Positions 1-9,759 of a DNA stretch of 64,000 nucleotides are shown in pieces. Source of the DNA: Mytilus galloprovincialis. Its lineage: Eukaryota > Mollusca > Bivalvia > Mytilida > Mytilidae. The stretch covers positions 35,492,321-35,556,320 of the forward strand of contig NC_134851.1 in NCBI RefSeq assembly GCF_965363235.1, read 5' to 3'. The notes beneath the pieces were generated by a model that searched no databases, was not told the origin of the DNA, and saw nothing but the letters and a program-made list of their open reading frames with translations. How positions within the stretch are numbered: the stretch's first letter is position 1; each line of letters opens with the position of its first letter. Made by a program: the position numbers and the translations under genes.

Positions 1-1229
1 GCTTTTGAATTGAATTGCATGAATAAGACACTATTGAGTGTTAAAGACTAAAAATGTACATTTACATGTATGTTGCCCTCTAGATGACTTTTGATAATTT
101 TTTGTAGTTGGTTTGCTGTCTCATTTATGTTTTCTCCACATCTCCTTGTATTCATCAGGGAAAAAAACTGATCGACTTCTTTTAAGATACAGGATCACTT
201 ACTATTGATTGGTGTTTGCTTATTGTTCAGTGGCAAATATTTCATTGATATTCAGGACGAAACACAATATGTGCAATATGACCATACGCAAATATAATAA
301 TGTAAGTTTACAGTATTTCTTTATAAAGACATGCATATGCTCACCGCCATAAAGACGGGTCTGAATAGAAGTGCTTTATTTCTGTATTCTTTACTTTTTA
401 GCAAATTATATTTTCCCAATAAAAAAGGAAATATTCATGGAAATAAACGTAAATAGAATTGTGTCCCCTCCAAACAACATCAAAAACAAACCTGAATGCA
501 TCCTAATAAAACAAATATTGTAAACTTTATATATTTGTTTACTCTTTTATGTTAGTAATGAACATGTTCCAAGTTAGGAGCCATTCAGTGATTGATTTGT
601 TGCTGTAATATCATTTTTTTTTTTTTTTATGTAAATTGTAATGTCATCATTATATTGTTATTAATACAGTTAATTGTATTGTCTTTGACCATTTTATAGG
701 TGTAATTTTGCTTTAATAAAAAATATAGTTTTCATTGTTTCATAAATAAATCAGGCTGTTATTATTCTCGTTCTTTTTTTTTTTTTTATATTTGTCTATT
801 TGGTATGCCTTTTGTTCATTTGTTGAAGGCCGTACGGTGACCAATATTTGTTAGCTTCTCATTCATTTGGTCTCTAATGATGAGTTATTGGCAATCATTC
901 CACGTCTGCTTATATTTTTATGTTATGTTTCATGTTTAATGTAAGCAATAACCGGACGCATTTTATTTTTTATCAGCTCCAATTTTGATGATTGATCTTT
1001 GCAATCGAATCATATTTGATATATACTTCTGTGAAGTTGAGTCCTATGATCATGAACCAACGACAAATACTGGACACTGTAATGCTTCTTAGTTTTCCCG
1101 TAATTTTTGGATGGTCTTAGATTAAACACAAACCAAAAAAATTAAGAAGATTTGTTGAAGTTTCACAATAAGATCTTGCATTCAAAGTGACATTTTAGAT
1201 TAATTCATATGCAATCTGAATAAAATTTA

Positions 1230-1566
1230 CTTTTCTACATTGGCTAGAGGTATAGGGGGAGGGTTGAGATAAAACAAACTTGTTTAACCCCGCCGCATGT
1301 TTGCGCCTGTCCCAAGTCAGGAGCCTCTGGCCTTTGTTAGTCTTGTATTATTTTAATTTTAGTTTCTTGTGTACAATTTGGAAATTAGTATGGCGTTCAT
1401 TATCACTGAACTAGTATATATTTGTTTAGGGGCCAGTTGAAGGACGCCTCCGGGTGCGAGAATTTCTCGCTACATTGAAGACCTGTTGGTGACCTTCTGC
1501 TGTTGTTTTTTCTATGGTCGGGTTGTTGTCTCTTTGGCACATTCCCCATTTTCATTCTCAATTTTA
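1230..1566. mobile_element. Dispersed mussel-type repeat inserted in copy A only
   Basis: Copy B runs straight through the corresponding point (near 21945), so this block is a clean insertion into copy A. Its right half, read on the minus strand, contains the motif GTGTCAAAGAGACAACAAC seen at 20095-20225 and in derived form at 11889-12125. I recognise the sequence as a common mussel repeat but cannot assign a class. Flanking AT-rich bases are similar on both sides, but no exact target duplication is clear. Confidence 0.75.
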
Positions 1567-1880
1567 TTAGATATACATGTACATGTATCCTTACTCGTGT
1601 TCTCATCTAAGTCAGATATCGTTATTTTGATTTAGATTTGTCCTATATATCGTTACTTGGTTCGAAATATCCAATTCCAATATGAACAATCGTATGTGTT
1701 ATTGTAGTTTTGCTAAGCAAATTATTAAACACATTTTTTTTTATCAAAATAACTTAAAGCGCGAAATGGAGGTTAATTGTGAGTATAGCTTTATAGGCTA
1801 GTAAGTTAAAAATTTATGTAGACGTTAAACAAATACATAAATAGGTATGGCCTACATCTGTAGAAGATAACATCTCAGAC

Positions 1881-1888
1881 TATATATA
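1881..1888 (+). promoter_or_regulatory. TATA-like box upstream of GH30 copy A
   Basis: TATATATA lies 52 bases before the exon 1 ATG, and the same site is kept at 22238-22245 in copy B. The spacing suits a core promoter with a short 5' UTR. This rests on motif and position only. Confidence 0.4.
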
Positions 1889-1939
1889 CCAATACTATGA
1901 GGGAAAAGTCAATAAGAAGGAACACACATATAAACAAAG

Positions 1940-2658
1940 ATGGAAGGACGACAAATTTGTTGTAAGTTGACATTAAAAGGAGAATGTATATTGTATTCCA
2001 ATGTATTTTACAATTACAATTAAGTTTTAAAGTTTTCGATGGCACCTATAGTTTGGAAGAGAAAATTAAAATTATTGGTCAAGTATGTACAAAATCACAA
2101 TGAATCTATTCCGAAAATAAATATATATATGTAATAAAATGTGAGACTAATATTGACGTACGTCAAATGAATCGCTTTAATTTTACGATTGTTTAGTTTA
2201 AAAGTAAGTACAGCTTATTTGAAAAAAGAAAAAAAAAATAGGTCACCGATGAGTTAAAAAAAAGCCAACACGAATTAATACATTTTTAATTGATTTTTTT
2301 GTAGCATAATATAATGCAGCTAATAACGTAATACATTAATCTATTGATGTTTTGATTTCAGTTTCCTTTCTCTTTATCACTTTTGTCGATTCGTTCCTAT
2401 TCAGTACGCTGGACAGAGCGAAGGTGCAAGTGCTTCTTACTACTGGTGACCAGTCGAAGAAGTTATCACAGGAAGCAGATCTGTACCCTTTGCATGACAA
2501 TAATAATTTGCCTCAAATAAATATCAACAAGAACCAGCGTTATCAGACGATGGAGGGTTTTGGCGCCGGTTTGTCGAACTCAGCTGCCTCTGTAATCTAC
2601 CACAGTCCAAAAAGACATGAAACTATGAGACAACTTTTTAGCCCTACAGATTGAATTG
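1940..2658 (+). pseudogene. GH30 glycosidase copy A, truncated (exons 1-2 only, premature stop)
   Basis: Exon 1 is 1940-1961 (ATG, seven codons plus one base, donor GTAAGT). Exon 2 is 2362-2658, with acceptor TTTCAG and donor GTGAGT. The joined frame gives a hydrophobic signal-like N-terminus and then the start of the GH30 barrel (QTMEGFGAGLSNSAA). At 2652-2654 the codon that is GGA in copy B is TGA, two codons before the donor, so translation would stop at about residue 105. I see no exon 3 equivalent downstream: the DIRS-like element begins 126 bases past the donor, and the DNA beyond it does not resemble intron 2 or exon 3 of copy B. It is therefore a truncated gene copy. A short secreted fragment is conceivable but unsupported. 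Confidence 0.85.
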
Positions 2659-2791
2659 GTGAGTATTATTTTTCTCTTCAGTTTAGTTTACTAAGACTAC
2701 ATCCACACGGTGGGCTAGGCCTTTATATCACGGACGTTAAACCTATGGATACGATCAGTCTTCTTCCGTTTTGAGTGTATGCGATACTAAT

Positions 2792-2826
2792 ATTTTCCCG
2801 CGTTTCGATCAGTATAGCGGGAAAAT
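2792..2826. other. Palindromic core in terminal repeat, candidate recombinase site
   Basis: ATTTTCCCGC (2792-2801) and its exact reverse complement GCGGGAAAAT (2817-2826) flank a 15-bp spacer. Inverted arms round a short spacer are the usual layout of tyrosine-recombinase core sites. The inverted copy at 7736-7768 keeps the design (ATTTTCCCGC, 13-bp spacer, GCGAGAAAAT) although its spacer differs. In A2 one arm has a G-to-T change. Confidence 0.5.
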
Positions 2827-2879
2827 GTTGTATTCTCGATATGGGAATCGTCAATTTTTGGTAGGCCGAAGATATTTAG

Positions 2880-2913
2880 CCAATCAGAGGACTGAGTTGT
2901 GGTCATATATAAG
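2880..2913 (+). promoter_or_regulatory. CCAAT and TATA boxes of the DIRS-like element
   Basis: CCAATCAG at 2880 is followed by TATATAAG at 2906, and the gag ATG comes 55 bases after that TATA motif. The same pair is present in A2. This is a plausible RNA polymerase II promoter for the genomic transcript, inferred from motifs. Confidence 0.5.
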
Positions 2914-2967
2914 GTGTTTTTTCTGTGGTAGCTTCACTCCTAGCCGTCGTATTGACCGTGTAAACTA

Positions 2968-3744
2968 ATGGACGCCGATTTACAGCAAGTTATCCAGACA
3001 GAAGTACAGAATGCCGTTCAATCCACACAGGACCAGATGTTGAACAGTATGACGACGTTACTGGATTCTCGCTTAGAAGGGTTCCAAAGAAGGATACAGG
3101 ACAACCAGAAAATGCTGTCGGACACACAAATAGCTAGGATGGACGAATCTTTGACCGACAGTTACAAATTCCGAAAGAGGGGGAACGAAGAACAACACAA
3201 ACACAACCAGAAAGTGTACGCCAAAATCAGAGAAGTACATGCAGAATTTGAGACAGACAACTTGACGCAGTCAAATATTAACAGCGCCAAAAGAAAAATT
3301 TCAGAAGGTATGGACCTGATTAAAAATCGTCAAAAACTTATTAAACTAGCCGATTCTTCAGACGCGGGTTGGCGCGTGGTAGAAGAATACGTTACCCATC
3401 CACTCGCTGAAGATTCCGAAGACGAGAAGAAGATGTATAAAGCGCAGAGTAGAGCAGAAAGCAAGCTGAAAAAGGAAAAGTTAAAAAGACGCCCAGACCG
3501 CAAGAGCATGCCATACACACAACAGGCCCCAGCAAAAACAACAAATTCGATCCCTGTAAACGTTAGTGGTGGATCCAGGTCTGATGTACGACCCGGTAGA
3601 TGTTTCTATTGTAATGAGTACGGGCAGTGGATTAGGAATTGTCCAAAGTCTGCTGCTGAGCAAAAACATAAGATAAGTATTGATACTAATAGTATATGTA
3701 AAATTGATAAAGTAGAAATGTATACTCACCCAAAACAGATCTAG
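2968..3744 (+). CDS. Gag-like protein of the DIRS-like element
   Basis: A 258-residue open frame starts directly after the left repeat. Residues 1-60 are rich in Q, L and D heptad-like spacing and could form a coiled coil. Residues 150-180 are strongly charged (acidic then lysine/arginine-rich). A zinc knuckle sits at 212-225, but its CCHC pattern is broken: C212, C215 and C225 are present while the expected histidine at 220 is glutamine. In known gag proteins this knuckle binds RNA, so the substitution probably weakens packaging. The assignment rests on position before RT, the knuckle and overall composition. The frame is open, but function is doubtful. Confidence 0.75.
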   Translation: MDADLQQVIQTEVQNAVQSTQDQMLNSMTTLLDSRLEGFQRRIQDNQKMLSDTQIARMDESLTDSYKFRKRGNEEQHKHNQKVYAKIREVHAEFETDNLTQSNINSAKRKISEGMDLIKNRQKLIKLADSSDAGWRVVEEYVTHPLAEDSEDEKKMYKAQSRAESKLKKEKLKRRPDRKSMPYTQQAPAKTTNSIPVNVSGGSRSDVRPGRCFYCNEYGQWIRNCPKSAAEQKHKISIDTNSICKIDKVEMYTHPKQI

Positions 3745-3764
3745 CATCGGGTGAACTCTATTCA

Positions 3765-5771
3765 ATGAGGAATGTTGAGTCAATAACACAGACATCACGT
3801 GATGTCCAGTCAATGAGCAATACACATACTACTACTATAGTAAATAATAACGGTACAGGTGTAGGTCATTTAAAAGAGAGCTTGGGCGAATGGAAGAGAA
3901 TAGGTGCCACGGATTTTGTATTGGATATTATAGCAAACGGGTATAAAATTCCTTTCAGTACCATTCCATGCATGGTTGAATTACAAAATAACAAATCAGC
4001 AAGAGACAATCCCGAATTTGTTAAGAGCGAGATTGAAAACTTGCTAGAAAAAGGATGTATTACTCAAGTGTCTCGTAAGCCATATGTAGTTAATCCTCTA
4101 ACAGTAGCTCATAATAGAGGTTCAAAACTCAGATTAGTGTTAGATGCAAGACATATCAATCCACATGTAGTTAGATTTAAACACAAATATGAAGATGCAA
4201 AACCTGCTAGACAATTATATGATCAAGGAGATTTTGTATTTTCTTACGATTTAAAAAGCGCATATCATCATATAAGCATTTTTGAAACAGATACTACATA
4301 TTTAGGTTTTAAATGGGAGCATGCATATTATGTGTATATTGTTTTGCCTTTTGGGTTGTCAACCAGCGGATATATTTTCACAAAGGTAGTCAGGGAAGTT
4401 ATAAAATATTGGAGAAGTACGGGTCTAAAAATTGTCGTGTATCTAGACGATGGGCTCGGCGGGGGCAAAAACATGAAAGAGGCTATGTTAGCGAGCGAAA
4501 AAATCCATTCCGATTTGGAGAAATTTGGGTTTGTTCTTGCATCAGAGAAGTGCAATTGAGTTCCTATTCAAGGTCTAGACTGGTTGGGTTTTCATTGGGA
4601 TATGATAGAAGGGGTTATAAGAATAACCGAAAAAAGAATAGAGAAGCTTTTAAGAATCTTGGAAGTTTTCAGGATACAATTTCACTACGGAATTAGGCTT
4701 TTTCGGGTGAAATTTATTGCAAGTATTGTAGGACAGATCATATCAATGCAGCCTGTATTAGGAGATCAGGCACGTTTAAGAACAAGGTATTTGTACCAAT
4801 GTATATTGCAAAGGGCAAGTTGGAACGCCAAAGTACTAGTTAGTACGGACGCATTCGAGGAGTGCATTTTTTGGGAACATAAAGTTGAAAGCTTTAACGA
4901 GATAGGATCTCGGTTAAGTCAGTTGACTTATAATGTACCACAAGATTATTATGTGTTCAGTGATGCATCTGGTACAGGTTTCGGTGGTTTTGTTACCACT
5001 GGTTCAGAGGACGAACCTTTGGAAATGTTTGGTAGTTGGTCAGTGGCTGAACAGGCCGAAAGTTCGACCTGGAGAGAGCCCGAGGCTGTAAAAAGATTAT
5101 TGATAAATTTTGTCAATATCCTCTCTGGTAAGACTATCAGAGTTTTCACAGATAATCTGAATATCACACATATACTTAATATTGGTAGTAGGAAGATGGT
5201 TTTGCACAAGAACGCTTTGTTCGTTGATGAATTTTGCAGAGAGAATGCAATTAAGTTGAGTTTGGTTTGGTTACCTAGAGAATCAAACCAGTATGCAGAC
5301 ACTTTAAGTAGGGTAACAGATTGTGATGATTGGGAAATACAAGATGAGATTTTTCTGTATCTTAATCACGTTTGGGGTCCACATGACATAGATAGGTTCG
5401 CGCATGATTACAATGCCAAGTGCAAGCATTTTAACTCAATGTTTTGGTGCCCCGGGACTGCTGGGATAGACTCGTTTACAGTAGTATGGGGTGGATATAA
5501 TAATTGGATAGTTCCACCACCAAGTTTGATTCCAAAGGTTATTAATAAGATTACAATAGAAAAATGCAATGGCACTTTAGTCATCCCGGAATGGACATCG
5601 GCACCATTTTGGCCTATGTTGGTGGATCAATTTGGAAATTTTAAGGATTTCATAGTTGACAGAAAGTTTTTTCAAGGTGAAAATCTGACTAAAAGAGGCA
5701 GAGGGCAGTGCGGGATATTTGGACAACAGTGTTTCAAATTTAGATTGATTGCTTTAAGAATAGATTTTTAG
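3765..5771 (+). pseudogene. Reverse transcriptase/RNase H of the DIRS-like element (one internal stop)
   Basis: A single frame of 669 codons is interrupted only at 4557-4559 (TGA, where the family usually has Trp after SEKC). RT motifs in order: KLRLVLDARHIN (121-132), SYDLKSAYHHI with catalytic Asp 162, LPFGLSTSGYIFT (194-206), and the YLDD active site (226-229). RNase H follows, with SDASGTGFGGF near residue 400, a WREPEAV glutamate, FTDN and a terminal ADTLSR motif. The last roughly 150 residues (GPHDIDRFAHDYNAKC, then VPPPSLIPK) match the conserved tail of many DIRS-like polyproteins, which may be a relic of the methyltransferase-like domain. Catalytic residues look intact, so one nonsense change separates this copy from an open frame. 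The start at 3765 is the first ATG after gag; the true start may differ. Confidence 0.88.
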
Positions 5772-5785
5772 TTTTCAATATACTT

Positions 5786-6826
5786 ATGACGTTATTTATT
5801 TCAACAGGGATTACATTAGACAACACAGTGAAGGAGGCAGTCGAGGACAGTGGTATAGAAGTTGGCAGTTATATGTACGAGCTTTATCCGAAGATGTGTG
5901 AACTGTTGATAAACTCTAAAAGTGACAATACTGTTAAATCATATTTTAATTCTTACAAACGATGGGAACGTATCATTACTTTACCAGGACACAAATCTTT
6001 GCCAGCTCAGCCAGTTCATGTTGCACTGTATCTAACACATTTATTGAACAATAATTCTACTTGTCACCCTATTTCGAACGCAGTGTACGGTATAAAATGG
6101 GCACATGAGACAAATGGTCTAAACGATCCTACATCAAACACTTTTGTAACATCAATTCTTGAAGCATCTAAAAGAGTAGCACCAAAAAAGACAGAAAAGA
6201 AAGATCCAATTACTCCGGAAACTTTAATCGAACTATGTGATATGTTTAAAAATTCTTTAGATTTACTTGTTATAAGGGATTTGGCAATGATGATTTTGAG
6301 TTTTTCAGGATTTCTCAGATATGATGAGGTCAGTTCGTTACGCTTTTGTGATGTAAAAGTACACGAATCTCATTTAATTTTGTGTATCGAAAAAAGCAAA
6401 ACAGACCAATATAGGCAAAGTTCTGAAGTCTTGATTTCTAAGGGTAATTCATCTGCTTGTCCTTTCACAATGTTTCTAAGGTACACTAAGTTAGCAGGTT
6501 TCAGCGATTCTTGCCAGCAAAATTTTTATTTGTTTCGGCCTACTTATAGATCTCGTAATACATGCAAGCTTATTACTAAAGATAAAAAGCTAAGTTACAC
6601 GGCGGCTAGAGAGTCCATTCTAAAGAGAATTCGAACAATTTGTCCAGAGGGAAACATAGGTCTTCATTTATTCAGATCCGGCGGGGCCACAATGGCGGCA
6701 AACGCCGATGTTAGTGACAGATGCTTAAAGAAGCACGGTAGATGGAAGTCTGACTCTAGTAAAGACGGTTACATAGTAGATTCCACTGAGAAACGTTTGA
6801 AGATATCTAAGGTATTAGGCCTATAG
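5786..6826 (+). CDS. Tyrosine recombinase (integrase) of the DIRS-like element
   Basis: This open frame of 346 residues encodes a phage-integrase-fold recombinase, which in this class inserts a circular DNA intermediate by site-specific strand exchange. An N-terminal SAM-like core-binding region (about 30-135, including KSYFNSYKRW) precedes the catalytic domain. The pentad is complete: Arg178 in GFLRYDEVSSLR, probable Lys204 in EKSKTD, His294-x-x-Arg297 in LHLFRSGGAT, His317 in KHGRW, and nucleophile Tyr329 in DGYIVDS. It starts 14 bases after the RT/RNase H stop, as expected for a compact retroelement. No stops or frameshifts are seen, so it may still be active if expressed. Confidence 0.92.
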   Translation: MTLFISTGITLDNTVKEAVEDSGIEVGSYMYELYPKMCELLINSKSDNTVKSYFNSYKRWERIITLPGHKSLPAQPVHVALYLTHLLNNNSTCHPISNAVYGIKWAHETNGLNDPTSNTFVTSILEASKRVAPKKTEKKDPITPETLIELCDMFKNSLDLLVIRDLAMMILSFSGFLRYDEVSSLRFCDVKVHESHLILCIEKSKTDQYRQSSEVLISKGNSSACPFTMFLRYTKLAGFSDSCQQNFYLFRPTYRSRNTCKLITKDKKLSYTAARESILKRIRTICPEGNIGLHLFRSGGATMAANADVSDRCLKKHGRWKSDSSKDGYIVDSTEKRLKISKVLGL

Positions 6827-6996
6827 ATTACCCCTTTCTTTGGTTTTCTATCACGTACGACGGGCTGTCGACAAATTTGAATTTGTGTTTGAGTTTTATT
6901 TCTTTTACTGCCATGTGTACAAAGAAGGTATTGTTAGTGTGCTGTCAATGGCAGAAAAGGGTGTCATTTGTGTGTCTGTTGTCTGTAGTATAGAGA

Positions 6997-7180
6997 ATAC
7001 TAATATTTTCCCGCGTTTCGATCAGTATAGCTGGAAAATGTTGTATTCTCGATATGGGAATCGTCAATTTTCGGTAGGCCGAAGAAATTTAGCCAATCAG
7101 AGGACTGAGTTGTGGTCATATATAAGGTGTTTTTTCTGTGGTAGCTTCACTTCTAGCCGTCGTATTGACCGTGTAAACTA
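6997..7180 (+). repeat. DIRS-like element internal direct repeat (A2)
   Basis: This is the direct copy of the left repeat, differing at four positions: one in the palindromic arm, two near the middle and one near the end. It lies 170 bases after the recombinase stop, as in the split direct repeats of PAT-type elements (A1 ... B1 A2 B2). Confidence 0.88.
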
Positions 7181-7629
7181 CATTTTTCTAAATGATGATA
7201 TTTATCTGTTTGTACATTATAACAAAAATGTTGATTTTCGAAAACTGTTTTTTTAAATGACGGGGTCCGACGTTCATTATCCTGAGATAGGCTCGAGCAT
7301 TGATTCGGGCACAGGTTTCCGTAATACGGTTTTTCCTGGTCGGCCTTGGCTATCAATGAGGGGTAATTTTATCAAACGTACAGTATACAATATTTTGCTG
7401 TGGTTTGTACATACTGAAATGATTGGTAAATGAAAATGCAATTTGATTACTGATTTATGTGTCACGATTATAGATTTATTATACAATTATATCTGGCGTC
7501 CATCACGTACGACGGGCTGTAATATTTTTCGATGATGACAAACAAACTATTTTGAACAAAAATAAAATACTTCAAAATATATATATATATATATACATTA
7601 TGACTTAAGTTTAAGTCATGCACGTACGA
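7181..7629. other. 3' region between direct and inverted repeats
   Basis: No gene is seen. A short direct copy (about 20 bp, near 7501-7520) of the sequence at 6850-6869 just past the recombinase gene lies here and could be all that remains of a right-hand B2 repeat. An (AT)n run is at about 7577-7597. Confidence 0.5.
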
Positions 7630-7865
7630 ACGACGGCTAGAAAGTGACAAACAAATCAAACATACCTACATACCCGGATCTAAATCAACCCCTCTGATTG
7701 GACCTTACGCATATTACCCATAACGTCAATACAATATTTTCCCGCTTTACTTCGAACCGCGAGAAAATATTAGTATTATCTATACTCCATATACCTATAC
7801 ATAAAACAAGACAAACACAAATATCAATTTGTCGACAGCCCGCCGTATTTGATATTATTTTGATA
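7630..7865 (-). repeat. Inverted, diverged copy of the B1-A2 region
   Basis: Read on the minus strand, this stretch gives in order GGGCTGTCGACAAATT, a gap, ATACTAATATTTTC, the palindromic core, an AATCAGAGG motif and TAGCCGTCGT. The same order occurs at 6850-7165 on the plus strand. It is shorter and far more diverged than A1 versus A2, so it comes from a related older element or from a rearranged terminus. Confidence 0.7.
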
Positions 7866-9547
7866 AAGTCGCCATAGTACATGTTACGTGATCACGGTTC
7901 GCCTAAGTGTCTTGGTTTCCTATAAGTTGTTTTACTGAAAAACTTAGAAAAAAAAACCAATGAAACGTGTCAAACTGGTTCTTCTCGAAGTAACAGGCCA
8001 TAAAGTCTCTTTTTCTAAAAATACGTTGTCTGTTGTTTATAATTATTTACTCCGACGAAAATTCAAAAATGAAAAGTCCCTTAATCAATGGCAAAATCAA
8101 GAGCTCAAACACATCAAATGAATTGATAACAACTGTCACATGCTTGACTTGGAACATACCTTTTCCATTGTAGAAAATGGTGGATTAAACCTGATTTTAT
8201 AGCTACATTTAGCTAAACCTCTCACTTAAATTAGTTATCTCATCATTATATTTTATATTTTTAGATGACGGGTCAGTAAGTTATCAGGAACTCTTACGGA
8301 AGCTTATGCGGTAGTGTAAAAATGAAACGAATCTGGAAAAGAAATTCCGGATTTAACATATCTTCATTTGAATCACCATAAACAGTTTTATAGCCCTGGT
8401 TGGCAGCATATATCTCCTGAAATTATATTTATTTGCTTCAAATTTACTGCATAGACTTATATAATTTGACTGTCATGCATTTATATTTTGTTAATAATTA
8501 AAATTGTATTTGAAACCATTACTATAATGTTGAAATTCAAATTATATGTTTAAATTTGACAAAGCCATAAGAAATTGTATTTGTTATGCCCAGATGCAAT
8601 GAGTACACTACTGTTGGTATGTTTTTTTTTCTGTATGTAATAGCTGAATATACTTATAATTATTTTTTGCATATTTAAAAGAACAAATCATTCCATTTTG
8701 TGTTCTGACACAGAGGTACAATCTACTAAGTACAATCATGTTTATCTTACAAAATATGTAATAACAATTTGAAAAAAGGTAAACACACTTTCCATTCGCA
8801 ATTTTACATAAACTGACATAACACATATTAAGTAATTAAAACATATTATCAAATTTCCAAAATATACATTTATATCTTTTAATACATTAGAAACAGTCAT
8901 TAAAATAAAACAATTGTCCAAAATTAGATTTTGCTAATTCAATAACTTGTTAAAGCGTTGGTGTTTACAAACATAATATTCCCACGTGTGCGAGTTTATG
9001 GGAATATGTTAAAATTTCTGAGTAAAAATTGATATTATTCAAATGTTATAATTGTCATATTTAAAACCTTCATTTAGAATGCTATAAACAATGTAATTCA
9101 GTTTTACAATTTAATAACTGAGAATCAACATAACAAATATGTATAAGTTCAATATTTAAGTTTCGTATCATTAATTTATTAACTGATTTTTTAATATCAG
9201 TCATTTATTTTCGACCTAAGTAATATTTCTCAAAGTTTAGTAAAGAATTGATCGCAAAAGAACTATGTTGTTTTCGTTTGCAAAATATGAAGGTTTTGGC
9301 AATTAAACAAATCGCAGGGATTGACTTATGTTTTAGACAACAAATGTCATTCCATTTCAGTTTTGCTTTACTCATTTTGTACAATTTTCAGTATTTATGT
9401 TTTCATTAACCTTTCGCTCATCTCTGTAAAATGTTTTTCATTAAAGTTAGTATAAAACTCCGGAAAACAGTGACTTGCTTTTATTATGTTATATTGATGT
9501 CGATTAATAGTTGGGGTAAAACAGCCATCTTAACCCTCTTAGTCATT
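7866..9547. other. Non-coding, with dispersed repeat at about 8045-8250
   Basis: No supported gene. At 8045-8250 lies a mussel-type repeat (core GAGCTCAAACACATCAAATG) also found in GH30 intron 2 at 23220-23415. The rest is AT-rich with no clear structure. Confidence 0.6.
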
Positions 9548-9665
9548 TAGTTATCAAAGGTACCAGGATTATAATTTAGTACGCCAGACGCGCGTTTCGT
9601 CTACAAAGAATCATCAGTGACGCTCATATCAAATATTTATATCCAAAATTCCAAAAAGTTGTGCC
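9548..9665. repeat. Dispersed repeat with GTTATCAAAGGTACCAGGAT core
   Basis: The core is followed by a CGCCAGACGCGCGTTTCGTC segment, a widespread bivalve repeat in my knowledge. The first 24 bases recur at 38312-38335. It lies just beside the SINE-like unit at 9760-9957 and may belong to the same element. Confidence 0.65.
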
Positions 9666-9759
9666 AAATACGGCTAAGGTAATCTATGTCTGGGATAAGA
9701 AAATCTTTAGTTTTAAATTCGAAAACTTCAAAGATTTGTAAACAGGAAATGTACAAAAA

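Larger units (their letters stand above)
1..2787. repeat. Segmental duplication, copy A (partner at 20739-23147)
   Basis: From about position 15 to 2787 this stretch aligns almost base for base, in direct orientation, with 20739-23147. The shared part covers upstream DNA, a TATA-like site, GH30 exon 1, intron 1, exon 2 and the start of intron 2. Copy A differs by a roughly 340-bp repeat insertion (1230-1566) and is cut off by the DIRS-like element at 2787. In exon 2 I count 6 differences in 297 bases, so the duplication is fairly recent. The left part also holds fragments of two mussel-type dispersed repeats, near 215-290 and 820-905, which are shared by both copies. Confidence 0.9.
2784..2967 (+). 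repeat. DIRS-like element left terminal repeat (A1)
   Basis: This 184-bp repeat recurs at 6997-7180 with four mismatches. It ends exactly at the base before the gag ATG (2968). It contains a palindromic core (2792-2826) and a CCAAT/TATA pair, so it can supply both a recombination site and the promoter. Confidence 0.9.
2784..7865 (+). mobile_element. DIRS-like tyrosine-recombinase retrotransposon, right end unresolved
   Basis: The order is left repeat (2784-2967), gag-like ORF, RT/RNase H ORF, tyrosine recombinase ORF, then a second direct copy of the left repeat (6997-7180). This gene order, with a YR instead of a DDE integrase, is diagnostic of DIRS/PAT-type retroelements. Copy B of the GH30 duplication supplies the empty site: it reads GCGATAC then CCACAG where copy A reads GCGATAC then TAATATTTTC, which fixes the left junction at 2787/2788, inside a shared ATAC. 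No target-site duplication is expected for this class. The right end is unclear, because 7630-7865 is an inverted, much more diverged version of the recombinase-downstream region plus repeat. The two direct repeats differ at only 4 of 184 positions by eye, so the insertion looks young. Confidence 0.88.
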
